Below, piece after piece: positions 24,724-33,368 of a DNA stretch of 64,000 nt. A model generated the notes under the pieces. It was not told where the DNA came from and ran no database searches. It was given only the letters and a program-made list of their open reading frames with translations. The DNA is from UBA2040 sp041674745 (GTDB lineage Bacteria > Bacteroidota > Bacteroidia > Flavobacteriales_D > Crocinitomicaceae). The first letter of the stretch is position 1. Each line of letters starts with the position of its first letter. A program made the position numbers and the translations under genes. The stretch is taken from positions 1 through 64,000 of the forward strand of contig JBAYVD010000014.1 of the NCBI GenBank assembly GCA_041674745.1, in the 5' to 3' direction.

Positions 24724-25481
24724 TGTTTCTGTATGGAAGCTTTGATTTCTTTCATAAATTCAGAAGCATAAACAAAATCGATTATTTCCTGATTTTCAGT
24801 TGTAATAATGGACTTTCGATCGCCTTCCCACCATTTCTGTCCGTCGTGGATAAAAATGATCTTATCGCCAATTTCTATCACCGAATTCATATCATGCGTG
24901 ATGACAACCGTAGTCATGTTGGATTCATACGTTATTTCACGAATCAAATTATCAATGACAATGGATGTCTGTGGATCCAATCCAGAGTTGGGTTCATCAC
25001 AAAACAAATATTTTGGATTCAACGCAATGGCTCTTGCAATTGCCACCCGTTTTTTCATTCCACCGGATAATTCAGCAGGCAATAAGTTGTTTTTTCCACT
25101 TAAATTGACACGATCCAAACAGAAATTAACGCGGTCCAGCATTTCCTTTTTGGTTTGATTTCCAAACATGGTCATTGGAAACATTACATTTTGTTCCACA
25201 TTCATGGAATCGAATAGTGCGGATGCTTGAAAAAGCATGCCAATTTCTTTTCGAAGTTCTTTTCGGTCCATTCGATCCATCGTGGTAAAATTTCGTTCAT
25301 CGAAAAGAACCGATCCAGAATCGGGCTCGTACAAACCAACAATGCATTTTGTCAGTACAGATTTGCCTTGGCCTGATTGACCAATGATCAGATTCACTTT
25401 ACCAGGCTCAAACGTCGTGTTTATATCGAATAAAACTTGACGTTGCGAAAATGACTTATTCAAATGTTTTATTTCAATCAT
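24720..25481 (-). CDS. mlaF: MlaF-type ABC transporter ATP-binding protein
   Basis: MlaF powers phospholipid transport between membranes with MlaE. The 253-residue product starts at the ATG at complement 25481 (MIEIKHLNKSF), whose A is shared with the TAA stop of mlaE (TAATG), a sign of coupling; an upstream ATG gives an extra 12 residues but is less likely. Walker A is GQSGQGKSVLTK, the signature LSGGMKKRVAIARA, Walker B YLFCDEPNSGLDP and the switch TVVITHDM. The 3' end overlaps the convergent GWxTD gene by four bases. Confidence 0.9.
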   Translation of the reverse strand: MIEIKHLNKSFSQRQVLFDINTTFEPGKVNLIIGQSGQGKSVLTKCIVGLYEPDSGSVLFDERNFTTMDRMDRKELRKEIGMLFQASALFDSMNVEQNVMFPMTMFGNQTKKEMLDRVNFCLDRVNLSGKNNLLPAELSGGMKKRVAIARAIALNPKYLFCDEPNSGLDPQTSIVIDNLIREITYESNMTTVVITHDMNSVIEIGDKIIFIHDGQKWWEGDRKSIITTENQEIIDFVYASEFMKEIKASIQKH

Positions 25482-26221
25482 TACAATAAAAGCATTTGAG
25501 TAAGGAAGAAATTGCAAATTAAAATTACAATACTGCTGTTTACAACGGCTTGGGTAGACGAACGTCCAACATCCAATGCACCACCTTTTGTGTAATAACC
25601 ATAAAAAGCAGAAACAGAAACAATGCTGAATCCAAAAACAACTGATTTCACCAAAGCATACCAGATATCACCCATTTTAAAGAACGAGCGCAAACCGAAT
25701 ATATACGTTTCGGTAGAGGATAAATTCGCTAAAACCAAAGAAAGCCAGCCTCCGATTAAACTCAAACCAATAGACATGATAATGAGAAAAGGAAAGAACA
25801 ATATGGCTGCTAATACTTTCGGTAAAACCAAAAAGGACAAAGAGTTTACACCCATGATTTCCAACGCATCGATTTGTTCTGTTACCCGCATGGTTCCTAT
25901 TTCAGAAGCGATATTGGAGCCAATTTTCCCAGCAAGAATCAATGAAATAATCGTTGGGGAAAATTCTAGAATGGTACTGGATCGAGTGATGTAGCCGATT
26001 GTGTATTCCGGCAACAATGGTGAAGTCATGTTGGAAGCCGTTTGTAGAGCAATGACACCACCCATAAAAGTGGACAACAGAGCAACAATAGGAATTGAAT
26101 TGATGCCGATGAATTGAATTTCATCAAACAGTCTTACTCGAAAGATATTCCATTTTTCAGGTTTCGAAAAAACTACCCAAATCATTTGGAAGTATTTGCC
26201 TATGTTCGCTATTATATTCAC
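25481..26221 (-). CDS. mlaE: MlaE-family lipid ABC permease
   Basis: This 246-residue integral membrane protein has the MlaE signature FMGGVIALQTASNM near 55-68, a stretch EFSPTIISLILAGKIGSNIASEIGTMRVTEQIDALEIMGV near 85-125 with the family's invariant E-x-G-x-M-x-x-x-E-Q-I-D-A-L, and about six spans. It would form the transmembrane part of an Mla-type phospholipid carrier with the downstream ATPase. Substrate-binding proteins (MlaD type) are not adjacent in this window. Confidence 0.93.
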   Translation of the reverse strand: MNIIANIGKYFQMIWVVFSKPEKWNIFRVRLFDEIQFIGINSIPIVALLSTFMGGVIALQTASNMTSPLLPEYTIGYITRSSTILEFSPTIISLILAGKIGSNIASEIGTMRVTEQIDALEIMGVNSLSFLVLPKVLAAILFFPFLIIMSIGLSLIGGWLSLVLANLSSTETYIFGLRSFFKMGDIWYALVKSVVFGFSIVSVSAFYGYYTKGGALDVGRSSTQAVVNSSIVILICNFFLTQMLLL

Positions 26222-26400
26222 TTGAGCGCTAAATTAATCCATATTTCCGTTTTAAAGAAGGTTAAGCAAGAAGTTTTATCAAAAACCCAACGTTATTAAG
26301 ATTTTGGATTTAGATGATAGCCAGTCAGTAGGAATGGAAGAACTTAGTATTAGAAATCTTCTATCTTCTTGTATTCCATGCAAATTTTCAAAAGAAGCAT

Positions 26401-26408
26401 TAATTTTA
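26401..26408 (+). promoter_or_regulatory. Candidate -7 element of the SprT-like gene
   Basis: TAATTTTA is one base from TAnnTTTG and lies five bases before the ATG at 26414. It supports the ATG at 26414 over an in-frame upstream start at 26369. Confidence 0.4.
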
Positions 26409-26413
26409 CAGAC

Positions 26414-27049
26414 ATGAATAGTCCAATGGTTTTTGAACAACACAAGAAAGTGCTCGAAAAGTATTTGCCATTGGAATTCGTGGACTCGGTGGTGGATTTA
26501 ATTTTACGTCACCCGTTGGAATTTTCAATTGTACGTCCACGTGCCTCCAAATTGGGTGATTTTCGTTACGGACCCACCCTGAAAAGACCAAAAATAACGG
26601 TGAATGGAAATTTGAATCGTTATTCGTTTCTTATCACAACTTTGCACGAATTGGCACATTATTATGCACATCTGGAATATGGTGGACGAATCAAGGCACA
26701 CGGCAAAGAATGGCAGAAAACATATCAAAAACTAATCTACCCAACCATCGAAAGTGGCCATTTACCGAATGATATAGAAAACGCGTTGTTACAATCGCTG
26801 GTCAGCGTAAAAGCGTCGTCTTGCACCGATTTGAATTTGATGCGGGTGCTTCGTGGGTATGATGCGGATGCCATTGGCACACTTTATTTGGAAGACATCG
26901 ACGAAAACACGCATTTTGAATTGAATGGAAAATGGTTTACGAAAGGTAAATTAAGAAGAAAAAGATACCTTTGTTACGAATTAAACTCTAGAAAAAACTA
27001 CCTTGTTTCGGCTTTAGCAGAGGTGAAAATAAAAGAAAATGGAAAATAA
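26414..27049 (+). CDS. SprT-like metalloprotease-fold protein
   Basis: The 211-residue protein starts at the ATG at 26414 (MNSPMVFEQHKK). It has the zinc motif HELAHYYAH near residue 85, an RIKAHGKEWQ segment after it, and a region ending in basic LRRKRYLCYELNSR. This is the SprT-like layout (zinc peptidase fold with a following zinc-ribbon-like part, here without obvious CxxC). The family is named after SprT and includes eukaryotic Spartan, which degrades DNA-protein crosslinks; bacterial roles are poorly known. The 3' end overlaps the next gene by 11 bases. Confidence 0.85.
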   Translation: MNSPMVFEQHKKVLEKYLPLEFVDSVVDLILRHPLEFSIVRPRASKLGDFRYGPTLKRPKITVNGNLNRYSFLITTLHELAHYYAHLEYGGRIKAHGKEWQKTYQKLIYPTIESGHLPNDIENALLQSLVSVKASSCTDLNLMRVLRGYDADAIGTLYLEDIDENTHFELNGKWFTKGKLRRKRYLCYELNSRKNYLVSALAEVKIKENGK

Positions 27050-28118
27050 TTATTGCGTAATCATGGCCGGTGGAATCGGTAGCCGATTTTGGCCTATGTC
27101 AACACCGGAAAGACCCAAACAATTTTTGGATGTTTTGGGAATGGGTAAGTCTTTGTTGCAATTGACGTATGATCGATTGACGCACATTGCGCCGAAAGAA
27201 AATATTTACGTAGTAACCAACGCGAATTACGTGGATTTGGTAGCGGAACAAATTCCGGAAATGGCGTTGGGCCAAATTTTGGCAGAACCCATGCGAAAGA
27301 ATACAGCTCCGTGCATTGCCTATGCTGCTGCAAAAATTCAAGATTTGAATCCAAATGCCAACCTGATTGTCGCTCCTTCTGATCACTTGATTTTGAAAGA
27401 TCAACTTTTCGTTGAAACGATTCAGGCCGCGATTCTTCAAGCAGAAAAAGGCAACTTGGTGACTTTGGGTATCCAACCTTCGCGACCAGATACAGGTTAT
27501 GGATACATTGAGGTAGACGCGATGAAAAATGTTCAACCAGGTCAAGCTACAGAGGTCATTCAATTTCGTGAAAAACCAGATTTGGCAACGGCCCAATCGT
27601 TTTTAGCAAGCGGAAATTTCTTTTGGAATTCAGGTATTTTTATCTGGAAAACACAAACCATTCTCGAAGCGTTGCAAAAATTTCAACCAACCTTGCACAC
27701 AATTTTTACGGGGGAAATGGATAAATACAACACCGTTGAAGAACAAGAAATGGTGAACAAATCTTTTGCGGATTGTGAAGACATTTCAATCGATTTTGCT
27801 GTGATGGAACATGCTAAAAACGTGGATGTTGTCGTTTCAACTTTTGATTGGTCAGATTTAGGAACGTGGGGATCACTCTACACGCACATGCACCAAGATG
27901 AAAATGGGAATGCAGTGGTTGGCGACAACGTGACGATGATTGATTCCAAGAATTGTATTGTGAATGTTCCAAACGATAAATTGGTGATGATTCAAGGATT
28001 GGAGAATCAAATCATCATTGAAGCCGACGGCAACTTGATGATTCTTTCACAAAAAGATGAGCAAGATTTGAAAAAGTTCTTGCCCAAAGTTCAAGCAAAA
28101 AGCCCAGATTTCTTTTAA
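27039..28118 (+). CDS. manC: Mannose-1-phosphate guanylyltransferase
   Basis: This 359-residue enzyme makes GDP-mannose from mannose-1-phosphate and GTP, feeding glycan and capsule synthesis. It has the nucleotidyltransferase signature IMAGGIGSRFWPMSTPERPKQF at the N terminus (positions 8-29), a VAPSDHLI active-site motif near 108-115, FREKPD near 175, and a NSGIFIWK motif near 200. It lacks the C-terminal isomerase domain of the bifunctional ManC/AlgA type, so it is the monofunctional form. It shares a transcript with the SprT-like gene. Confidence 0.93.
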   Translation: MENNYCVIMAGGIGSRFWPMSTPERPKQFLDVLGMGKSLLQLTYDRLTHIAPKENIYVVTNANYVDLVAEQIPEMALGQILAEPMRKNTAPCIAYAAAKIQDLNPNANLIVAPSDHLILKDQLFVETIQAAILQAEKGNLVTLGIQPSRPDTGYGYIEVDAMKNVQPGQATEVIQFREKPDLATAQSFLASGNFFWNSGIFIWKTQTILEALQKFQPTLHTIFTGEMDKYNTVEEQEMVNKSFADCEDISIDFAVMEHAKNVDVVVSTFDWSDLGTWGSLYTHMHQDENGNAVVGDNVTMIDSKNCIVNVPNDKLVMIQGLENQIIIEADGNLMILSQKDEQDLKKFLPKVQAKSPDFF

Positions 28119-28146
28119 GCGAATTTTGTCTCAAATAAGTTTTTAA

Positions 28147-28178
28147 AATGCTCCTTGGTTTTCTGAGGAGCATTTTTT
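28147..28178 (+). terminator. Terminator after manC
   Basis: AATGCTCCT at 28147-28155 pairs with AGGAGCATT at 28165-28173, followed by a T tract. It ends the manC transcript. Confidence 0.9.
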
Positions 28179-28238
28179 ATGCATACGGTGAAATTCTCTT
28201 TTTCATCTGTGTTTTTGAGCTACCTGGTTGTAAGAAAA

Positions 28239-28273
28239 AAAAATCTGAGTAGCAAACAACTACTCAGATTTTT
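28239..28273. terminator. Strong bidirectional terminator
   Basis: AAAAATCTGAGTAG at 28239-28252 is complementary to CTACTCAGATTTTT at 28260-28273 (14-bp stem) with a short loop. It has T tracts on both strands and can end the minus-strand gene stopping at 28294 and any read-through from manC. Confidence 0.85.
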
Positions 28274-28293
28274 ATGGTTGGAATAAAGATTCA

Positions 28294-29022
28294 TTAGTTC
28301 CCCATTCGCAATTGCGCCGATTCATAATTTCTCAAAAGCTCAAAATAACTTTTGGTTTCAATCACAACGGCACCTCCCATAGTATCACCATAATTGGCTG
28401 GTAAACCGCCGGAATAAACCATCATTTTACTAATCGCTGTGGAAGGAATGGCGATGTCTCCTGTACTTTTCATCCCATCCACTATGTAGATCATATCGCC
28501 TTTTCGAGCGCCTCGGAAAACCAAGGATCCGTCATCTGTCAATTGAACCCCTGGAGAAGTGCTCGTAACAAGTGCTTTAAGGTCAAACTTTATAGCGCTT
28601 TTGGCTATTTCTTTTGCTTCAAGTTTTGGGATGGGAAGAAAACCGTCGACTATTTTCAATCCTTTGCTGTGTGGGTCAACTACAATTGCATCAAATTCTT
28701 GCGTTTTACTTCGGAATTCAATAATGCCAGTTCGGGCAAAACCATCCATAGGTATATCGACTATTTCAGAAATCATGGTATCACTAAAATAGGAGATATA
28801 AAGCTGATAAGTTCCCGATGGAACAGCGCTCAATCGAAATCGGCCATCTTCATCGGTTCTAGTGATGTATCTTCTATCTTGATCAAGGATGAATACATTG
28901 GCAGAATATATATTTTCTTTGGTTTTTGCATTGATTACGGTTCCTACTACTTCGCCCAAACCGTTTTGACCGAAACTTGTACCTGCAAGCAGGAGCAAGG
29001 CAATTAAACTGAACTTTTTCAT
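28294..29022 (-). CDS. Plug-only TonB-type protein with carboxypeptidase-regulatory-like domain
   Basis: This 242-residue protein has a signal peptide (LIALLLLAGTSFG, then QNGLG). It has a CarboxypepD_reg-like Ig domain at about 20-110 (VVGTVINAKTKENIYSANVF, RTDEDGRFRLSAVPSGTYQLY) and a TonB plug-like domain at about 140-230 (TSTSPGVQLTDDGSLVFRGAR, MIYIVDGMKS, MMVYSGGLPANYGDTMGGAV). It ends without any barrel. That is the front end of a TonB-dependent receptor of the SusC type cut down to its plug. It could be a stand-alone periplasmic plug protein, or a relic. Confidence 0.8.
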   Translation of the reverse strand: MKKFSLIALLLLAGTSFGQNGLGEVVGTVINAKTKENIYSANVFILDQDRRYITRTDEDGRFRLSAVPSGTYQLYISYFSDTMISEIVDIPMDGFARTGIIEFRSKTQEFDAIVVDPHSKGLKIVDGFLPIPKLEAKEIAKSAIKFDLKALVTSTSPGVQLTDDGSLVFRGARKGDMIYIVDGMKSTGDIAIPSTAISKMMVYSGGLPANYGDTMGGAVVIETKSYFELLRNYESAQLRMGN

Positions 29023-29090
29023 CTTGTCTATTTTAAAGGTTATTTCCTTTTAGATGAAAGAAGTTTTCATTTTCCATAAAACCATTGAAA

Positions 29091-29151
29091 AATTACGAAT
29101 TGTTCAATTACGAATTTGCCTACATCAACTCGTAATTCCCAATTCGTAATT
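29091..29151. repeat. Long imperfect inverted repeat
   Basis: AATTACGAATTG at 29091-29102 pairs perfectly with CAATTCGTAATT at 29140-29151, and AATTACGA at 29106-29113 pairs with TCGTAATT at 29130-29137. The result is a 20-bp stem broken by a 3-nt/2-nt internal loop. It lies between the plug-only gene and the nucleoside transporter, just after the transporter stop. It carries no T tract. Confidence 0.7.
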
Positions 29152-29153
29152 GT

Positions 29154-30815
29154 TTAGCCCAAAATCATTCCAGCCATCGTGGCCGAAAGCAAAGAAGCAA
29201 TGGAGCCTCCTATAACGGCTTTTAGGCCAAATTCAGAAAGCGTTTTGCGTTGGTTGGGTGCTAGTGAACCAATCCCACCAATTTGAATACCAATCGAAGC
29301 AAAATTGGCAAATCCGCAAAGCATGTAGGTCGCCATGATAACGGATTTGTCGTAGGTAAAGTGCAAGGTATTGGCAGCGTTTTTCAGCTCTGCCAATTGA
29401 ATGTATCCTACAAATTCACTTGCGGCCAGTTTTACACCCAGTAGTTGCCCCATTAGCATCATGTCTTCGCTCGCCACGCCAATCAGCCACATGAGTGGGG
29501 AAAATACGATTCCAAGAATGGTTTCAAGTGAGAATTTCGTGTAGGGTGTATAGATCGCAATGAGTTCATTTAATCCAGACCAACCGCCAATCCAACCAAG
29601 TGTGTAATTGATCATGGCAATGAACGCAATGAAAACCAAAAGCATCGCAGCTACATTGGCTGCCAATTTCAAACCTTCCGTGGTTCCCGTTGAAATCGCA
29701 TCCAAAACATTGGAACCAATTTTTTCTTTGGAAACGGCTACTTCCGTATTGATCTTTTCCGTTTGCGGATACAGCATTTTGGAAACGACGATAGCACCCG
29801 GTGCTGCCATGACCGAAGCGGCCAACAAATGTTTGGCAAATTCCAATTTCAAAACCGGATCATTGCCGCCGAGAAAGCCTATGTATGCTGCTAAAACACC
29901 ACCAGCAACGGTCGCCATTCCACCCACCATCACCAAAAGAATTTCACTCTTGGTCATTTTGTCCAAATAGGCTTTGATCATCAACGGTGCTTCCGTTTGA
30001 CCTAAGAAAATATTGCCAGCTACCGACAAACTTTCTGCACCTGAAATCGACAATAATTTTGTCAATACAATTGCCATAGCGCTGACGATTTTTTGAATAA
30101 TCCCAAGGTAGAACAAGAGCGAAGTTAGCGCGGAAAAGAAAATGATAGTCGGCAAAACCTGGAACAAGAAAATGAAACCGTAGCTATCAATGTCCATCAT
30201 TCCGCCCAGTAGGAATTGGCTTCCTTTTTGCGTAAAGTTTAGGACCAAGACAAACAAACTGCCGACATATTCAAACGCGGCTTGAACGAAGCTTACTTTT
30301 AAAACGCCAATGGCCAGTACAATTTGTGCCAAAAGCCCAAGTCCAACTGTTTTCCAATTGATCGCTTTGCGGTTGGAGCTGAATAAAAAGGCAATGAGCA
30401 ATAAGGCTATCATTCCTAGAATTCCTCTTAGAATACTGGACAAACTCATTCCTTCGCTTTTGACAAGTACATTTTTTGTCTTTTGATCTACTTGTGGTTT
30501 GGGTACTGAGAGAAAAGTATAGGTTTTTCCTTTGTGGGTCAATTCTAATAAGGAATCACTTGCCTGTGTGATGGTGAAACGTTTGGTTGGCGCGTCAGCT
30601 TGGTTTTCGTAAAGAAAGAGGAAGTTGTTTTGTGTTTGGTAATCACCGGTTTGGTGAAGGCTGTCTTTTTTCAGACTCAACTCATAGTGACCATCTTTTA
30701 ATTCGAGGAAATCAGTTTTGGAAGCTTGCAGTTGCCATTTTTGTTCCAAATTTTGTCCAAATACAGGAAATAAAGAAAATAGTGCGAGCAGACTTAGACA
30801 AAGGAATTTCCTCAT
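29154..30815 (-). CDS. CNT-family nucleoside transporter with extra N-terminal domain
   Basis: The 553-residue protein begins with a signal peptide (FLCLSLLALFSLFPVFG, then QNLEQKW), followed by about 100 soluble residues (KWQLQASKTDFLELKDGHYELSL). From about 125 on it is a concentrative nucleoside transporter (NupC/CNT): SLSSILRGILGMIALLLIAFLF, the gate-family ISGAESLSVAGNIFLGQTEAPLMI near 257-280, and the C-terminal GFANFASIGIQIGGIG near 510-525. CNT proteins import nucleosides with Na+ or H+. The usual CNT is about 400 residues and has no signal peptide; the extra periplasmic domain is unusual. Confidence 0.9.
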   Translation of the reverse strand: MRKFLCLSLLALFSLFPVFGQNLEQKWQLQASKTDFLELKDGHYELSLKKDSLHQTGDYQTQNNFLFLYENQADAPTKRFTITQASDSLLELTHKGKTYTFLSVPKPQVDQKTKNVLVKSEGMSLSSILRGILGMIALLLIAFLFSSNRKAINWKTVGLGLLAQIVLAIGVLKVSFVQAAFEYVGSLFVLVLNFTQKGSQFLLGGMMDIDSYGFIFLFQVLPTIIFFSALTSLLFYLGIIQKIVSAMAIVLTKLLSISGAESLSVAGNIFLGQTEAPLMIKAYLDKMTKSEILLVMVGGMATVAGGVLAAYIGFLGGNDPVLKLEFAKHLLAASVMAAPGAIVVSKMLYPQTEKINTEVAVSKEKIGSNVLDAISTGTTEGLKLAANVAAMLLVFIAFIAMINYTLGWIGGWSGLNELIAIYTPYTKFSLETILGIVFSPLMWLIGVASEDMMLMGQLLGVKLAASEFVGYIQLAELKNAANTLHFTYDKSVIMATYMLCGFANFASIGIQIGGIGSLAPNQRKTLSEFGLKAVIGGSIASLLSATMAGMILG

Positions 30816-30887
30816 AACAGCATTATATTATTAAACGAAAATAGGAACTTTCAATAAATTGGAGCAAAAAAATACTTTTTACTGAAG

Positions 30888-31484
30888 TTAGGAAGTGCGT
30901 TTATTGATTTCATCTCGAATTTTAGAGGCCAACTCGTAATCTTCATTCTCAATGGCGATCATCAATTCGTGCTCTAATTCTTCCACCGTTTTGGCATGAA
31001 TTCCTTCGCCTTCTTCGGCATCGTTGTCATCTTCAAAGTCCATCAAATCCATTGGATCATTTCCGGGTTCGTTTTCATCCAATAAAATTCCAGCACTCGA
31101 CAAAATGTTTTCGTAGGTATAAATTGGACAAGAGAAGCGAACACCAATCGCAACAGCATCAGATGTTCGGGCGTCAATTTCTGTCGAGAATCCATCTTTC
31201 TCACAAATGATTTTTGCGTAGAAAATTCCTTCGATCAGTTTATAAATGATAATTTCTTTGACCATTATGGAAAAAGAAGTCGCAAAACTTTTGAATAAAT
31301 CGTGTGTCAATGGTCGAGTAGGGACCATTTTTTCCAATTCAATAGCAATCGCCTGTGCTTCAAAACCGCCGATGATAATAGGCAAGCGACGTTTTCCGCC
31401 CACTTCCGCCAATACCAAAGCATACGCTCCCGATTGAGTCTGACTGTAGGATAAGCCTACGATTTCCAATTTTACTTTCTCCAT
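30888..31484 (-). CDS. Bifunctional nuclease-family protein with UVR motif
   Basis: The ATG at complement 31484 gives a 198-residue protein (MEKVKLEIVGLSYSQTQSG). The N-terminal two thirds match the bifunctional nuclease (BFN) family: LPIIIGGFEAQAIAIELEK near 35-53, PTRPLTHDLF near 57-66, and EIDARTSDAVAIGVRFSCPIY near 105-125. The C-terminal 35 residues (KTVEELEHELMIAIENEDYELASKIRDEINK) are a UVR-type helix motif as in UvrB/UvrC. The product is probably a small cytoplasmic nuclease-related protein. The 23 extra residues available upstream of this ATG are not typical of the family. Confidence 0.88.
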   Translation of the reverse strand: MEKVKLEIVGLSYSQTQSGAYALVLAEVGGKRRLPIIIGGFEAQAIAIELEKMVPTRPLTHDLFKSFATSFSIMVKEIIIYKLIEGIFYAKIICEKDGFSTEIDARTSDAVAIGVRFSCPIYTYENILSSAGILLDENEPGNDPMDLMDFEDDNDAEEGEGIHAKTVEELEHELMIAIENEDYELASKIRDEINKRTS

Positions 31485-31520
31485 GCTGAATTTGAGCGTT
31501 CGGATTGAGATAAACGAATA

Positions 31521-31541
31521 GGGAAGCAAATTTTGCTTCCC
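31521..31541 (-). terminator. Perfect inverted repeat after etfA
   Basis: GGGAAGCAAA and TTTGCTTCCC are perfectly complementary over 10 bp around a single T. It is located between the etfA stop (31581) and the nuclease-family start, both transcribed leftward. With no strong T tract it may be a weak terminator or a processing site. Confidence 0.5.
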
Positions 31542-31580
31542 TAAACGTATCAATGGTCAAAAATAATATTTCTGAACGAA

Positions 31581-32525
31581 TTAATGATTCGCTGCTTTGA
31601 ATTTTTTGAAAGCCTCGTTCAACCGTGGAACCACTTCAAATGCATCACCAATAATTCCATAATCAGCTGCTTTAAAGAAAGGAGCTTCCGGATCGGTGTT
31701 GATAACCACAATAACTTTGGATCCATTGACGCCGGCCAAATGTTGGATGGCACCAGAAATACCAATAGCAATGTACAAATTTGGACGAATCGCAAAACCA
31801 GTTTGGCCTACGTGTTCGTGGTGAGGTCTCCAACCAATATCCGCTACTGGACGAGAACAAGCCGTTGCTGCTCCCAAGATGGTCGCCATTTCTTCTACCA
31901 TTCCCCAGTTTTCAGGTCCTTTCAAACCTCTACCGGCAGAAACCACCAATTCCGCTTCTGTCAAAGGAATTTCTCCTTCCGGGATTTTCGTTTCTAAAAC
32001 TTTTACCTTTATATCGCCTACAGCTCCATCAAATGCTTCTACGGCACAATCGGATCCATTTACTTCGGGTTGAACGCTGTTGGCCAAAAGGGAAATAATT
32101 TTTATTTCGGAATTCACTTTTACTTTTCCAAAAGCTTTTCCTGAAAATACATTCACCTTGCAGGTAAAATCTCCATTGGTTTCCGGAAGGGCAATTGCAC
32201 CCGCTACCAAACCAGCTTTCAATTTTACAGACAAACGAGGAGCAACGGCTTTCGCGACCAAGTCGTGAGAAAAAACAATAATTTTCGCACCAACCGCTGT
32301 TGCTGCCGCTGCTACTAATTTCGTTAATTGCTGCGCGTCATCCGCTTTTGCATTGCGGTCAATCATTACTTTCGAAGCTCCGTATTGCCCTAGTTTTGCT
32401 AAATCTGCATCGGAAGCTGATCCTGCCGTTACAACCGTAACATCTCCTAATTTTTTACCATACGTTACCACTTCCAAAGCACTTTTGCCAATTCCGTGAT
32501 CTGAGTTTACATATACTAATATCAT
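31581..32525 (-). CDS. etfA: Electron transfer flavoprotein subunit alpha
   Basis: EtfA and EtfB form the heterodimer that carries electrons from acyl-CoA dehydrogenases to the quinone pool. The 314-residue protein has the FAD-binding C-terminal domain: SAGRGLKGPENW near 192-203, CSRPVADIGWRPHHEHVGQTG near 223-243, YIAIGISGAIQHLAGV near 252-267, and VVINTDPEAPFFKAADYGIIGD near 273-294. Length is normal. It follows etfB with a 102-base gap holding a hairpin-like repeat. Confidence 0.96.
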   Translation of the reverse strand: MILVYVNSDHGIGKSALEVVTYGKKLGDVTVVTAGSASDADLAKLGQYGASKVMIDRNAKADDAQQLTKLVAAAATAVGAKIIVFSHDLVAKAVAPRLSVKLKAGLVAGAIALPETNGDFTCKVNVFSGKAFGKVKVNSEIKIISLLANSVQPEVNGSDCAVEAFDGAVGDIKVKVLETKIPEGEIPLTEAELVVSAGRGLKGPENWGMVEEMATILGAATACSRPVADIGWRPHHEHVGQTGFAIRPNLYIAIGISGAIQHLAGVNGSKVIVVINTDPEAPFFKAADYGIIGDAFEVVPRLNEAFKKFKAANH

Positions 32526-32540
32526 CTCTTTTTCTTTTTT

Positions 32541-32625
32541 GGATTCAGGACGAAAGGATTCGGGATTTTAGGATTTGATGGAATCAAAGTCCTGAAGTCC
32601 TTTATCTGGCTGTCCTAAATTCCTA
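32541..32625. repeat. Imperfect long inverted repeat between etfB and etfA
   Basis: The 85 bases contain repeated GGATT/AGGA words on the left (GGATTCAGGAC, GGATTTTAGGATTTGA) and matching TCCT/AAATCC words on the right (TCAAAGTCCTGAAGTCC, GTCCTAAATTCC). They fold back on each other in an imperfect hairpin with a short loop at about 32579-32583. Similar GGATTnnAGGA-type elements are common between genes in some Flavobacteria. No T tract is present. Confidence 0.5.
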
Positions 32626-32627
32626 TT

Positions 32628-33368
32628 TTAAATAACTTTCGCTTCGTTGTGTAACAATTCTACCAATTGGTCCATGTTTTCTGGATCAATCAATTTCACA
32701 GAAGATTTTGCATTTGGCATGTCGTAAGAAACGTAAGCCGTTAATTGATCAACCGCACTGGGCGCAATAACCGTCAATGGTTTTGTTCTCGCTGCCATGA
32801 TTCCGCGCATATTCGGAATTCGTTGTTCTGCCATTCCTTTTGCACAGGAAACAACAAATGGAGCAGATACCTCTACCACTTGAACACCACCTGTTACTTC
32901 TCTTTCCAAAGTAGCGGTTGTGCCATTCATGTCAAATTTTGTCGCCCAAGAAACGTAAGGAAAATCCAAAGCTTCAGCAATCATTCCACCAACTTGAGAA
33001 CCATTGTAATTGATAGTTTCTTTACCGGTCATTACCATGTCAAAACCGTTTTCTTTCGCGTAGTTGGCAATTTGCATAGCTGCGTAGTAAGCATCTGCCG
33101 GTTCGGCATCGATTCGAACAGCATCATCCGCTCCAATGGCCAAAGCCTTGCGAATAATTGCATCGTCACCAGCAGGTCCAACGGTAATGATGGTTACATT
33201 TCCACCATTTGCTTCTTTCAATTCCAACGCACGCACCAAAGCATACCATTCGTCGTAAGGATTGACAATAAATTGAACGCCATTTTCATCAAACTGAGTA
33301 TTCCCAGCAGTAAAGGCGATTTTTGATGTGGTATCAGGAGATTTACTGATACAAACCAATATTTTCAT
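32628..33368 (-). CDS. etfB: Electron transfer flavoprotein subunit beta
   Basis: The ATG at complement 33368 gives a 246-residue EtfB (MKILVCISKSPDTTSKI); an ATG 14 codons upstream is in frame but adds no conserved sequence. Hallmarks are FIVNPYDEWYALVRALELK near 34-52, the AMP-binding loop MTGKETINYNGSQVGGMIAE near 116-135, and the signature EVSAPFVVSCAKGMAEQR near 165-185. Forms the ETF heterodimer with etfA, which it precedes in the same transcript. Confidence 0.95.
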   Translation of the reverse strand: MKILVCISKSPDTTSKIAFTAGNTQFDENGVQFIVNPYDEWYALVRALELKEANGGNVTIITVGPAGDDAIIRKALAIGADDAVRIDAEPADAYYAAMQIANYAKENGFDMVMTGKETINYNGSQVGGMIAEALDFPYVSWATKFDMNGTTATLEREVTGGVQVVEVSAPFVVSCAKGMAEQRIPNMRGIMAARTKPLTVIAPSAVDQLTAYVSYDMPNAKSSVKLIDPENMDQLVELLHNEAKVI

